This document shows, in pieces, positions 54,933 through 63,865 of a stretch of DNA of 64,000 nucleotides. The notes below the pieces were generated by a model. That model did not search any database, was not told where the DNA came from, and was given only the letters and a program-made list of their open reading frames with translations. Each line of letters opens with the position of its first letter. Within the stretch, counting starts at the first letter, position 1. The stretch is from Chitinolyticbacter albus (GTDB taxonomy: Bacteria > Pseudomonadota > Gammaproteobacteria > Burkholderiales > Chitinibacteraceae). Both the position numbers and the translations under genes were made by a program. The DNA is taken from the NCBI RefSeq assembly GCF_024437655.1, contig NZ_JANBVF010000010.1:62001-126000 (forward strand), in the 5' to 3' direction.

Positions 54933-56279
54933 ATGCCGCTATTAATTGTAGGGCTTGGCATTTTTGCTTTGCTGATTTTGATTATGAGATTCAAACTGAA
55001 TACGTTTGTCTCATTAATCATTGTGTCATTCGTGGTTGCTTTGGCTCTTGGGATTCCGTCAGAAAAAATCGTCAAAACGATTGAGTCAGGGCTGGGTGGA
55101 ACACTGGGTCACTTGGCGTTGATTTTCGGGCTTGGTGCGATGCTGGGGAAGTTGATTGCCGATTCGGGCGGTGCGCAGCGCATTGCAATGACACTCATAC
55201 ATAAGTTCGGTGAGAAGAACATTCAATGGGCTGTCGTTGTTGCTTCTTTTATCATTGGCGTGGCAATGTTCTTTGAGGTCGGGCTTGTGTTGTTAATTCC
55301 GATCGTATTTGCAATATCAAGAGAGTTAAAGATTTCCATATTATATCTCGGCATTCCGATGGTTGCGGCGCTGTCTGTGACGCACGGCTTTTTACCACCG
55401 CACCCGGGGCCCACTGTCATTGCTGGTGAATATGGTGCGAACATTGGTGAAGTATTGCTATACGGTTTCATTGTTGCCATTCCAACCGTTATTTTGGCTG
55501 GGCCACTGTTTACGATCGTTGCCAAAAAACTGGTGCCTGACTCGTTCACCAAAACCGGTAACATCGCTTCGCTAGGGGAGCAAAAATCATTCAAGTTGGA
55601 AGATACGCCTGATTTTGGAATCAGCGTATTTACTGCATTGCTACCTGTTATTCTGATGTCAATTGCTACAGTGATTACGCTGCTGCAGAAAACAATGGGT
55701 GTCGAAGACAATAATTTCCTGGGTGCAGTTCGCTTTATTGGTGATGCTGGTACTGCAATGACGATTTCGTTGCTGGTTGCCATCTATACCATGGGCGTGG
55801 CGAGAAATATTCCAATCAAGAATGTAATGGAGTCTTGTGCAACAGCCATCGCGCATATCGGGATGATGCTCCTGATTATCGGTGGTGGTGGCGCCTTCAA
55901 ACAAGTGCTGATTGATGGTGGTGTTGGTGGCTATGTGGCCGAATTATTCAAAGGCACCGCTATGTCACCCATCTTGCTTGCTTGGCTGATTGCTGCCATT
56001 TTACGTATTTCATTAGGGTCTGCTACGGTTGCTGCTTTAACCACTGCGGGCTTGGTCATTCCGTTGTTGGGCCAGACAGACGTAAATCTCGCACTGGTAG
56101 TGCTGGCAACTGGCGCGGGGAGCCTGATTGCTTCTCATGTTAACGATGCTGGGTTCTGGATGTTCAAGGAGTATTTTGGTTTGAGCATGAAGGAAACATT
56201 TGCAACGTGGACTTTACTTGAAACCATTATTTCCGTAGCTGGCTTGGTGTTTGTGCTGTTGCTGAGTCTGGTTTTATAA
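54933..56279 (+). CDS. gntP: gluconate:H+ symporter
   Basis: A 448-residue GntP-family permease with about twelve helices. Conserved features include GGTLGHLALIFGLGAMLGKL, THGFLPPHPGPTVIAGEYGA and SHVNDAGFWMFKEYFG. A GGAG site sits 9 bases before the ATG at 54933; a TTG 5 codons earlier is less likely. Base composition is markedly more AT-rich than the neighbouring genes, especially at third positions, suggesting acquisition from a lower-GC donor. Works with GntK. Confidence 0.95.
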   Translation: MPLLIVGLGIFALLILIMRFKLNTFVSLIIVSFVVALALGIPSEKIVKTIESGLGGTLGHLALIFGLGAMLGKLIADSGGAQRIAMTLIHKFGEKNIQWAVVVASFIIGVAMFFEVGLVLLIPIVFAISRELKISILYLGIPMVAALSVTHGFLPPHPGPTVIAGEYGANIGEVLLYGFIVAIPTVILAGPLFTIVAKKLVPDSFTKTGNIASLGEQKSFKLEDTPDFGISVFTALLPVILMSIATVITLLQKTMGVEDNNFLGAVRFIGDAGTAMTISLLVAIYTMGVARNIPIKNVMESCATAIAHIGMMLLIIGGGGAFKQVLIDGGVGGYVAELFKGTAMSPILLAWLIAAILRISLGSATVAALTTAGLVIPLLGQTDVNLALVVLATGAGSLIASHVNDAGFWMFKEYFGLSMKETFATWTLLETIISVAGLVFVLLLSLVL

Positions 56280-56396
56280 ATTCTGGCTGCTCACCGTTTT
56301 GCGTGGCTAATGTAAATCCATAAAACTTGTAAAAGAACGGAACCGCGTTCGGTGAATGGGGTGGGTTGCAGCTCGGAACTGATTGCGGTTTCTTTC

Positions 56397-56427
56397 AAAA
56401 AAGCCTCGCATACTGTGGGGCTTTTTT
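56397..56427. terminator. terminator between gntP and gntR
   Basis: AAAAAAGCCTC / GGGGCTTTTTT stem (one G-T pair) with a T-run on the plus strand and A-run allowing function on the minus strand. It separates the convergent gntKP and gntR transcripts. Confidence 0.8.
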
Positions 56428-56458
56428 GATTCCAGGATAGGGCGACGCGTGTACAGCG

Positions 56459-57475
56459 TCAGGCACGGTTTGCCGCGTAGACGCTGCCGCCCAGCGTCAG
56501 CGTATAACCCAGATCGACGACGCGGTCCGGGTAATCCCCGCCGGCAAGGCGACCAAGCAGGCGCTCTGCGGCGACGCGACCGATGGCTTCGCGCGGTGTT
56601 ACCACGCTGGCCAGTTGCGGCGACAGTGCCTTCCCGATGTCCAGCGCGTTATAACCGGCGATAGCGACGTCGTCGGGTACGCGCAGACCGCGTTGTTGGC
56701 AGGCGAGCATCGCGCCGACGGCGACGTCGTCATTGGTGCAAAACAGGGCGTCGAGTCCGGGATGGCGCGCGAGCGCATCGTCGGCGAGCTTGCCGCCCAG
56801 CGTGAAGGTGGAAGGAGCTTCGGTCTCAACCAAGTGCGCGGTCAGCCCCGCTGTGCCCAGGGCTTGCCGATATCCGGCAATCCGCTGGTGCGTGCGGCTG
56901 TCGAGCCGGGCCGCTAGATAAACGATGCATCGTTTGCCGCTGGCGATCATCGCTTCGGTCATCTCCCTTGCCGCTGCGGTGTGATCGAGTCCGACGGCCA
57001 GATCGATCGGTTTGTCCGGTGTCTCCATCACTTCGACGACCGGTATCCCAGCGGTCTGGATCATTCGTCGCGTGCGCTCGGTATGGTGGGATTCGGACAG
57101 AATGAGGCCGTCGACGTGAAACGACAACATCATCGCCACGCGCGCTTCCTCGATCAGCATGTCGTAACCGAAATGGGCGTACAGCGTCTGATAGCCGGCG
57201 GGTTCCGTGACCGATTCGACGCCGCGAATCAGTGCGGAAAACACCTGGTTGGAAATTGACGGCAACAAGACGCCGATCGCCTGACTGCGGGCTTTGGAGA
57301 GTATGTCCGGCGCGCGGTTCGGGATATACCCCAGCTGATCCAGCGCATCCTTGATGTTGCCGTGCAACGCTTCCGAAACTTGCTTGGGATCGCGCAAATA
57401 ACGGCTGATCGTCATCTTGGTGACGCCAACCAGTTCGGCGACGTCTTGCAAGGTGGGGCGTTTAGGCTGACTCAT
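56459..57475 (-). CDS. gntR: LacI-family gluconate operon repressor
   Basis: A 338-residue LacI-family regulator: HTH TLQDVAELVGVTKMTISRYL followed by a periplasmic-binding-like sensor domain (QAIGVLLPSISNQVFSALIR, CTNDDVAVGAMLACQQRGLR). Both the family and the operator sequences before gntK and its own gene identify it as GntR; gluconate is the expected inducer. ATG at 57475 gives the usual N-terminus; a 14-codon extension is discarded. Confidence 0.92.
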   Translation of the reverse strand: MSQPKRPTLQDVAELVGVTKMTISRYLRDPKQVSEALHGNIKDALDQLGYIPNRAPDILSKARSQAIGVLLPSISNQVFSALIRGVESVTEPAGYQTLYAHFGYDMLIEEARVAMMLSFHVDGLILSESHHTERTRRMIQTAGIPVVEVMETPDKPIDLAVGLDHTAAAREMTEAMIASGKRCIVYLAARLDSRTHQRIAGYRQALGTAGLTAHLVETEAPSTFTLGGKLADDALARHPGLDALFCTNDDVAVGAMLACQQRGLRVPDDVAIAGYNALDIGKALSPQLASVVTPREAIGRVAAERLLGRLAGGDYPDRVVDLGYTLTLGGSVYAANRA

Positions 57476-57501
57476 CGTCGTGTCCAGCGGAACATAATTC
57501 A

Positions 57502-57517
57502 ATGTTACCAGTAACAT
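57502..57517. promoter_or_regulatory. GntR operator upstream of gntR
   Basis: ATGTTACCAGTAACAT, one centre base from the perfect palindrome, 27 bases before the gntR start. Indicates negative autoregulation. Confidence 0.78.
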
Positions 57518-58124
57518 TTTTGTGGTTCAATGATCTAGGACATCAACCAAGCTGTTTGGATCGCCTGCTTTGGCCGAGGACTGGAAGTCAGCTCATCCAG
57601 TCATTTGCCGCTCGCTGGTGCCTCATTTCTTGCGGGCGTCTCCAACTGGACGTGGTAGCGCTTGGACTGCGCCTAGTGCAGGTGCTTGTCGATAAAGCTA
57701 CGGGTTTGCGCATCCGGTTCGCCAGTGGCGGCCAGATCCACGGCATAGCTGAGGTCGCGTGTTGCATTGAGCAGTAGAGGTGACAGTGCGCAAGCGCCGC
57801 GTGTGCCGAATTTTGAGCCCGCTTTAATCGCCTTCGCTGCTAATCCACGAATCTTAAAAGAAAATATTTTCTGGACGGCATGGCTGAAGAAGTGTATGGT
57901 GGCCACGTCTTGAGTTGTTCTCTCCCTCATCAAGACGCGTAGTTATAAGCAGTCTCTAGCCTTCAGTCTCTTTGGCTGGTCTTGGCCGCACCGCCCCCCG
58001 CGAACTCCCCATGTGCCTAACGCTTAGTGCCCGTTGCTGTTCGCCAGCATGCCGGCCGGCTGTGTCCATTCATCCGATCGCGTTTGCCTGGTGCTGTCGA
58101 CAGAGCGTGGCTCAAGAAATAGCC
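57518..58124. other. intergenic region with one unassigned small frame
   Basis: About 600 bases between gntR and the IF-1-like gene. The only sizeable frame is on the minus strand (57673-57933, 86 codons, ending QTRSFIDKHLH); it has no clear ribosome site or recognised family and may be a gene remnant. No repeat or operator was noticed beyond the gntR operator. Confidence 0.3.
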
Positions 58125-58351
58125 ATGAAAGAGAAGGAAGGCGCACTGGCGCTGGAAGGCTGGGTGATCGACGCGTTACCGGAGTCATGCTTTTGCGTGC
58201 AGCCCGATAACAGCATCACCGTTCTGGCCTACTGCGCAGGAAGACTGCGTGCCCATCGTATTCGGGTCTTGCCGGGTGACAGCGTCAAGGTGGAATGTCC
58301 CCCTACGCTCTCACCGAAGCCCGCTTCATTCATCAGAAACCGTACAAGTAA
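58125..58351 (+). pseudogene. IF-1-like (infA paralogue) with a one-base frameshift
   Basis: The frame from ATG 58125 reads as a diverged translation initiation factor IF-1: LEGWVIDALPESCFCVQPDN, then CAGRLRAHRIRVLPGDSVKV, matching the S1-like OB fold (G-x-V...LP...F-V...GK-R-H-IR-LPGD-V-VE). At the run of five C (58299-58303) it leaves frame; one added base gives PPYALTEARFIHQKPYK and a stop at 58349-58351, for a 75-residue protein close to the usual 72. Left uncorrected, translation continues to 58385. Homopolymer sequencing error or a recent mutation are both possible. Confidence 0.75.
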
Positions 58352-58398
58352 AGTTGTCAGTACGCCGCGACAAAGGCGGCGCTGAAAAGTTGGAAAAA

Positions 58399-58593
58399 AT
58401 GCATATCAACACATTGAAAGCTGGAGACTCTTTCTCCCAAAAAACCGAAGGCAAAGTGGTCCGATTTGAAGTGATCGACATCAAGCCGATCGGCCGCGAT
58501 TTCGAAGTGACGTTCCGTTCTGCCCTTGGCATGAGCAGTGCACGCTACCAAGGCAATGCGGTGATCGTGGACTCAGTGCGTAGCAAGCACTGA
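58399..58593 (+). CDS. small protein of unknown function next to the IF-1 paralogue
   Basis: A 64-residue protein beginning MHINTLKAGDSFSQKTEG, with alternating hydrophobic strands (VVRFEVIDIKPIG, FEVTFRSALGM) that suggest a small beta-barrel. A GGA-rich stretch precedes the ATG. It follows the IF-1-like gene by 47 bases and is followed by a terminator, so the two may be co-transcribed. No family recognised. Confidence 0.6.
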   Translation: MHINTLKAGDSFSQKTEGKVVRFEVIDIKPIGRDFEVTFRSALGMSSARYQGNAVIVDSVRSKH

Positions 58594-58703
58594 TTCTTCA
58601 CACGATCGACAAACCCCGTTTGGACGGCGATCGCGGTTTGACCGCGTCGCTCTGGCGAGCCTAAGCCTGCGGCAGGTGTGAATACACCATACGCAAGCGG
58701 CAG

Positions 58704-58731
58704 CCCCACCGTCCGGTAACGGGGTTTTTTT
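58704..58731 (+). terminator. terminator after the small protein gene
   Basis: CCCC and GGGG arms around an inner ACCG/CGGT pair, followed by a seven-T run, 110 bases after the 64-residue gene. Confidence 0.55.
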
Positions 58732-58808
58732 GCGTCTATAGCTTTCTAGGCCCATGGCGTGCCTACACCTGCCATAGAATTCTCAGATTCCTCCGAAACA
58801 GGAACGGC

Positions 58809-59273
58809 GTGGCAATCCGGGGCCCGGTTGATACATGCGTCTGGCTCGACCTCTCGAAGGACTTTCGCGGGCAGCCGGTCATCGGTGCGCTCGAGGTCCT
58901 TGCCGAGAACGGAGAAATTGAACTGATCTGCCACGGCAGGTGTTGGATGAATTCGAGCGGAACAAGGTGCGCATCTTTGACGAGACCAGACGCGGCTTGT
59001 AGTCCCACTTCCGGTCGGTCAGGAAGGTTGTTAACCAGTTCGAGTGACGATGAATGCCAAGCCGATCTGTTGGCGGGCTTGAGCGAGATTGACCATCAAA
59101 TGGGCGTTGACGGAGACGCGGTAGGCGGCTCGATTGAGCGTATCGACAGACTTAGCAGGCATCGACAACCCATGCCCCATGGACAGACTTCGAGTGGGGA
59201 ATGATCAACGGCAAGCGCTCGGCGTTGCGCTGGATACTCGGGGGCGAATGGGACATGCTGGCCACGTAACCGG
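58809..59273 (+). pseudogene. PIN-domain (DUF4935-like) protein, decayed
   Basis: Fragments of one PIN-type nuclease are spread over frames: DTCVWLDLSKDFRGQPVIGA and ALEVLAENGEIELI from the GTG at 58809, then after a shift QVLDEFERNKVRIFDETRRG, an in-frame stop, SHFRSVRKVVNQF, and at the far end GMINGKRSALRWILGGEWDM. The order fits DUF4935 PIN proteins, with the first acidic residue in the DTCVWLDL motif. At least one frameshift and several stops make it non-functional. The following 170 bases up to the tRNA terminator hold nothing recognised. Confidence 0.7.
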
Positions 59274-59443
59274 CGCAGCTGGTCAGCTCAACTGGAATGC
59301 GCTCCGCCATCGTACGTCCCAAGAACGGCCATTTTTCGCCCCAAGCGAATGCTGCGCGCTACTCAAACTTGGGGGTACGCTGAGCGAAAGTAGTTCAGCG
59401 AAAGCCAGTATCAGCGAACAAGGAATGGCACACTGAAATCGCC

Positions 59444-59483
59444 AAAAGAATAAAGCCCTGAAAAATCAGGGCTTTATTCTTTT
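59444..59483 (-). terminator. terminator of tRNA-Ser
   Basis: A perfect 18-bp stem (AAAAGAATAAAGCCCTGA and its complement) around an AAAA loop, directly downstream of the tRNA on the minus strand. A/T-rich flanks allow termination in both directions. Confidence 0.88.
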
Positions 59484-59490
59484 GTTCTGG

Positions 59491-59578
59491 CGGAGAGACG
59501 GGGATTCGAACCCCGGATAGGCTATTAACCTATACACGCTTTCCAGGCGTGCGACTTAAACCACTCATCCATCTCTCC
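59491..59578 (-). tRNA. tRNA-Ser (anticodon GGA)
   Basis: 88-nt class II tRNA on the minus strand. Acceptor stem GGAGAGA/TCTCTCC with a G discriminator; anticodon arm ACGC-CTGGAAA-GCGT gives anticodon GGA, reading UCC/UCU. A long variable arm (TATAGGTTAATAGCCTA) and T-arm with GGTTCGAATCC are present. CCA is not encoded. Its own promoter lies just upstream. Confidence 0.96.
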
Positions 59579-59591
59579 GGGAAGAGGCGGA

Positions 59592-59620
59592 ACTATACGT
59601 GAGCTCTTTGGGCTTGCCAA
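59592..59620 (-). promoter_or_regulatory. sigma-70-type promoter of tRNA-Ser
   Basis: Minus strand TTGGCA (59615-59620) and TATAGT (59592-59597) separated by 17 bases; predicted start a few bases before the tRNA 5' end. Confidence 0.75.
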
Positions 59621-59856
59621 GCCTTTGCCGCAGCGATTTCGGCAACTTTGCTGGCTGGGTGGTGGCCCGCTTCAGAGTGTACCGGTGCTGGTATGCGCCT
59701 AGATGGAGGGCGGGATCTCCGGCTCGCCTTGTATTCTTGCACGCGCAGGCCTGCCGCCCAAACCGCAGCGAGCACGCTTACCCCGCCGTTTTGCACTTGC
59801 GTGACTGAGGCGCCAGACCCGATCTACCTTTGGCTAAGGCATATCCTATAGTGACC

Positions 59857-59885
59857 TTCACAAGCGCCACGGGCTCTGCTATAAC
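59857..59885 (+). promoter_or_regulatory. sigma-70-type promoter of the rbs operon
   Basis: TTCACA (59857-59862) and TATAAC (59880-59885) with a 17-base spacer, each one base from consensus. The leader to rbsK is about 95 bases. The remaining 59621-59856 sequence shows nothing recognisable. Confidence 0.65.
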
Positions 59886-59986
59886 GCACACAACGTGCTG
59901 CTGATCACGATTTAGCTTTGCGATGGCGCGCAGTTTTGACCGGTTTGCTGCGTGGCTATCAGGCTGGGCGCACAAGGAGAACCGCG

Positions 59987-60880
59987 ATGACGCGGGTGCT
60001 AGTGGTGGGCAGTATCAATATGGATCTGGTCGTGGCGACGGCGACGTTTCCGCGGCTGGGTGAAACCTTGTTCGGGCAGGGCTTTGCCACGCATGCCGGC
60101 GGCAAGGGCGCGAACCAGGCCGTGGCGGCGGCGCGGCTCGGCGCAAAGGTGACGATGCTCGGCCGGGTGGGTGACGATGCGTTTGGCCGCGAGTTGATGG
60201 CGGGCCTTTCCGCCGATGGCGTCGATACGCGCTGGGTTGGCGTGACAGCGGGAGTCTCGACCGGCATCGCAGCAATCACCTTGTGCAACGCCGACAACGC
60301 CATCATCGTGGTTCCCGGTGCCAATGCTTTGCTGAGCCCGGACGACCTCGATGTCGCGGAGGCGGCATTTGCCGAGGCCGATGTGGTGCTGGCCCAGCTC
60401 GAAGTGCCGCTGGCCACCGTGGAACACGCCGCCACGCTGGCAGTGCGTCATGGCAAACCCTTCGTGCTGAACCCGGCGCCGGCCATGCGTTTGCCGGACA
60501 GCCTGCTGGCGCGCAGCACGCTGATCACCCCGAATGAATACGAACTCGCGATGGCGCTGGGTGAGCCCGATGCCCACTGGCAGGGGCTGCTTGCCGCCTT
60601 GCCGGGACGGGTGGCCATGACCAAGGGCGGCGAGGGGGCTTATTACAGCGATGGCGCGGGAGCGGTCCTGCATCAAGCCGGTTTCCCGGTACAGCCAGTC
60701 GATACCACCGGTGCAGGCGATACCTTCAATGGTGCATTGGTTGCGTTCTGGGATTTGGGCCTGGCCGAGGCGGTGCGTCGCGGCTGCGCCGCCGGCGCGC
60801 TGTCGGTGACCAAGCCAGGCGCGCAGGGCGGCATGCCGACGCTGGCGGAACTCAATGCCTTTCTCGGGAGCCGGCCATGA
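59987..60880 (+). CDS. rbsK: ribokinase
   Basis: A 297-residue PfkB-family sugar kinase that phosphorylates ribose. N-terminal VVGSINMDLVVATATFPRLG, the family motif HAGGKGANQAVAAARLGAKV, and the catalytic anion hole DTTGAGDTFNGALVAF near residue 238. AAGGAGA precedes the ATG at 59987. It is first in the operon rbsKDAC(B), an order different from E. coli rbsDACBK. Confidence 0.95.
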   Translation: MTRVLVVGSINMDLVVATATFPRLGETLFGQGFATHAGGKGANQAVAAARLGAKVTMLGRVGDDAFGRELMAGLSADGVDTRWVGVTAGVSTGIAAITLCNADNAIIVVPGANALLSPDDLDVAEAAFAEADVVLAQLEVPLATVEHAATLAVRHGKPFVLNPAPAMRLPDSLLARSTLITPNEYELAMALGEPDAHWQGLLAALPGRVAMTKGGEGAYYSDGAGAVLHQAGFPVQPVDTTGAGDTFNGALVAFWDLGLAEAVRRGCAAGALSVTKPGAQGGMPTLAELNAFLGSRP

Positions 60881-61275
60881 AAAAACTGGGCATCCTGAAC
60901 CGCGACATCGCCCGCGTGCTGGCTGGCATGGGGCACACCGATAGCGTGGTGATCGCCGATTGCGGCTTGCCTATCCCTGCTGGCGTGGAATGCATCGATC
61001 TGTCGCTGGCCATCGGCGATCCTGCCTTCTTCCATGTATTGGAAACGGTGCTGGCTGATCTGCAGGTGGAGCGCGCGGTGTTTGCCAGCGAGGCGCTGAC
61101 GCACAACAGCGCGGTGGCGGTGCGGGCCTCGGCGCTGGCGCGCGACGGCGTGCAGGTCGATTACGTCACGCACGAAAAATTCAAGGAGCTGAGCCGCAGC
61201 GCGCGCGCGGTGATCCGTACCGGCGAGGCCACGCCCTACGCCAACGTGATCCTGTATTCCGGCGTGATTTTTTAA
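60877..61275 (+). CDS. rbsD: D-ribose pyranase
   Basis: A 132-residue RbsD/FucU protein interconverting ribose pyranose and furanose forms. The active-site His lies in MGHTDSVVIADCGLPIP, and the C-terminus ends TGEATPYANVILYSGV, the conserved end. ATGA overlap with rbsK. Confidence 0.95.
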   Translation: MKKLGILNRDIARVLAGMGHTDSVVIADCGLPIPAGVECIDLSLAIGDPAFFHVLETVLADLQVERAVFASEALTHNSAVAVRASALARDGVQVDYVTHEKFKELSRSARAVIRTGEATPYANVILYSGVIF

Positions 61276-61305
61276 GCACCTGTTCACGGTCTTAAGGAGC
61301 TGAGC

Positions 61306-62787
61306 ATGCAAGTGGCCATGGCAGGCATCAACAAGGCGTTCGGCCCGGTGCGAGTGCTCGAGGGCGTCGATTTTTCGGTCGCGGGAGGCGAGATCCACGC
61401 GCTGATGGGCGAAAACGGTGCCGGCAAGTCCACGCTGATGAAAATCCTCTGTGGCGTGTACAGCGCGGACGCCGGCAGCATTACCGTCGATGGGCTGCCA
61501 GTGAACATCCGATCGACGCGCGATGCGGAAGAGCGCGGCATCGCCATCATCCACCAGGAACTCAACCTGATCCCGCAACTGTCGGTGATGGAAAACCTGT
61601 TCCTCGGCCGCGAGCCGCGCCGGTTCGGGGTGATCGATAGCGGTCGCATGCGCCGCGAGGCCGGCGTCTGGCTGCAGAAAGTGGGTGCGGGGCAGATCGA
61701 CCCCACCCGCGAGGCCGGCACGCTGTCGATCGGTCAGCAGCAGCTGGTGGAAATCGCCAAGGCGCTGTCGTTGAACGCGCAGGTGCTGATCATGGACGAG
61801 CCCACGGCCGCGCTGACCGAGCACGAGATCGCAACGCTGTTCCAGATCATGGCGGACCTGAAGGCGCGCGGCGTGGCCATTGTTTACGTGTCGCACCGGA
61901 TGGAAGAGATCTTCAAGATTTGCGACAAGATCTCGGTGCTGCGCGATGGCTCCTTCGTTGGCGAGCGCGTGATCGCCGAAACGGGCTTTGACGAGATCGT
62001 GAAGCTGATGGTTGGCCGCGAGCTGGGCGAGCGCTTCCCGGCGCGTGAAGTGACGCCAGGCGAGGTGCGGCTCAAGGTGGCCGATCTGTCGGACGAAGGC
62101 AATATCAGCGGGATAGGTTTCGAAGTGCGCGCCGGCGAAGTCATGGGTGTGGCAGGGCTGATGGGGGCAGGGCGCAGCGAAATCCTCAAGACGCTCTTTG
62201 GCGTCAACCGCGCAACCTGCGGGCAGATCGAGCTCGACGGCAAACCGGTGGTGCCGCGCGATCCGGGCGAGGCGATTGCCGCCGGCATCGGCTTTGTCAC
62301 CGAGGATAGAAAGAGCCAGGGCCTGGTGCTCGGATTGTCGGTGCGCGAGAACGCCACCCTGGTTCATCTCGATGAATACGCCCGCGGCGGCGTGGTGAAT
62401 GGCCGCGCCGAGAGCGCAGCGGTGCAGCAACTAATCGGCGAGCTGCGCATCCGCACCCGCGATGCCGAGCTTGATGTGAAATCCCTCTCCGGAGGCAACC
62501 AGCAGAAGGTGGTGTTCGCCAAGTGGCTGGCCAAGCCACCGCGCGTGCTGTTGCTCGACGAGCCTACCCGTGGCGTCGATGTCGGCGGCAAGGCCGAGAT
62601 CTATCACATCATCAACCGGCTGGCCGCGGCTGGTACCGCCATTGTGATGGTGTCGTCCGAGTTGCCCGAGGTGCTTGCGATGAGCGACCGCATCCTGGTG
62701 ATGCACCAGGGGCGCCAGGCCGCCATCTTCGACGCCAGGACCACCAACCAGGAAGAAATCATGACCGCCGCCACTGGCGGACTCTGA
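61306..62787 (+). CDS. rbsA: ribose ABC transporter ATP-binding protein
   Basis: A 493-residue tandem ATPase. The first cassette has Walker A GENGAGKST and signature SIGQQQLVEI; the second has the degenerate loop GLMGAGRSE and LSGGNQQKVVFAKWL, as in RbsA. Starts 30 bases after rbsD. Confidence 0.95.
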   Translation: MQVAMAGINKAFGPVRVLEGVDFSVAGGEIHALMGENGAGKSTLMKILCGVYSADAGSITVDGLPVNIRSTRDAEERGIAIIHQELNLIPQLSVMENLFLGREPRRFGVIDSGRMRREAGVWLQKVGAGQIDPTREAGTLSIGQQQLVEIAKALSLNAQVLIMDEPTAALTEHEIATLFQIMADLKARGVAIVYVSHRMEEIFKICDKISVLRDGSFVGERVIAETGFDEIVKLMVGRELGERFPAREVTPGEVRLKVADLSDEGNISGIGFEVRAGEVMGVAGLMGAGRSEILKTLFGVNRATCGQIELDGKPVVPRDPGEAIAAGIGFVTEDRKSQGLVLGLSVRENATLVHLDEYARGGVVNGRAESAAVQQLIGELRIRTRDAELDVKSLSGGNQQKVVFAKWLAKPPRVLLLDEPTRGVDVGGKAEIYHIINRLAAAGTAIVMVSSELPEVLAMSDRILVMHQGRQAAIFDARTTNQEEIMTAATGGL

Positions 62788-62803
62788 TCACAGGGAAACG
62801 ACC

Positions 62804-63742
62804 ATGACCCCGCAACAAAAAGCCACGCTGCAAAAACTCGGGCCCTTTATCGCCCTCATGGTTGTCTGTGTCGGCCTCGCCTTCATGAGTCCGGACTTCC
62901 TTACCGTCGGCAACCTGATGAATGTGATGCGCCAGGTGTCGATCAACGCGCTGATCGCCTTCGGCATGACGCTGGTGATCCTTCTGGGCGGCATAGACCT
63001 GTCGGTGGGATCCATCCTCGCCGTCTCTTCGGTGCTGACCGCCATGTTGATGAAGGCCGGCTACGACCCGGTGCTGGCGACGCTGGTCGGCATCCTGGCT
63101 GGTGCGCTGATGGGCTCGGTGAACGGCCTGATTGTCGCCAAGGGCAAGGTCGCGCCCTTCATCGCCACGCTGGGCATGATGACGGTGCTGCGTGGCACTT
63201 CATTGGTGCTGTCCAACGGTAGCCCGATCACCGGGTTTTCCAGCGACTTTTTCTCCACGCTGGGCGGTGGTTATCTAGCCGGACTGGTACCGGTTCCGGT
63301 GGTATGGACGCTGCTGATGTTCGCGCTGTTCTGGTTTGTGCTGAAGAAAACGGTATTCGGTCGCCATGTGTACGCCACCGGTGGCAACCCGGAAGCGGCC
63401 AGGCTCTCCGGCGTGAAGACCGATCGCGTGCAGATCTGGGTGTACACGATATCCGGCGCAATGGCGGCCATGGCCGGCGTGGTGTTGACTTCGCGACTCA
63501 ACTCGGCACAACCCACGGCTGGCGTGGGCTACGAGCTCGATGCGATCGCCGCGGTGGTGCTGGGCGGCACCAGCCTCGCGGGTGGCCGTGGCTGGATCTT
63601 CGGCACGCTGGTGGGAGCCTTGCTGATCGGCGTGCTCAATAACGGCCTCAACCTGATGGGCGTCTCGTCCTTCTACCAACTCATCGTCAAAGGCGCCGTC
63701 ATCCTGCTGGCGGTGCTGCTGGACCGTGCCGGCAAACGGTAA
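62804..63742 (+). CDS. rbsC: ribose ABC transporter permease
   Basis: A 312-residue permease with about ten helices and the BPD_transp_2 signature LIAFGMTLVILLGGIDLSVG. GGNPEAARLSGVKTDR is the cytoplasmic coupling loop. Good ribosome site (AGGGAAACG) before the ATG, 16 bases after rbsA. Confidence 0.95.
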   Translation: MTPQQKATLQKLGPFIALMVVCVGLAFMSPDFLTVGNLMNVMRQVSINALIAFGMTLVILLGGIDLSVGSILAVSSVLTAMLMKAGYDPVLATLVGILAGALMGSVNGLIVAKGKVAPFIATLGMMTVLRGTSLVLSNGSPITGFSSDFFSTLGGGYLAGLVPVPVVWTLLMFALFWFVLKKTVFGRHVYATGGNPEAARLSGVKTDRVQIWVYTISGAMAAMAGVVLTSRLNSAQPTAGVGYELDAIAAVVLGGTSLAGGRGWIFGTLVGALLIGVLNNGLNLMGVSSFYQLIVKGAVILLAVLLDRAGKR

Positions 63743-63865
63743 TCGCAACGCATCGGAATGGGACGGGGCTGGGGCAATGCGTCGGCTCCGTGGGCAAAAC
63801 GATCCGCAAGGGTCAACCCCAAACGGGCCACGAGCCCGCTTCAAAACGCGACTGAGGAGTCGACC

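Noticed and set aside
57673-57933. 86-codon minus-strand frame as a gene
   Set aside because: No recognisable family or ribosome site; kept only as a note in the intergenic description.
59593-59796. 67-codon frame upstream of tRNA-Ser
   Set aside because: It overlaps the tRNA promoter and has no family features.
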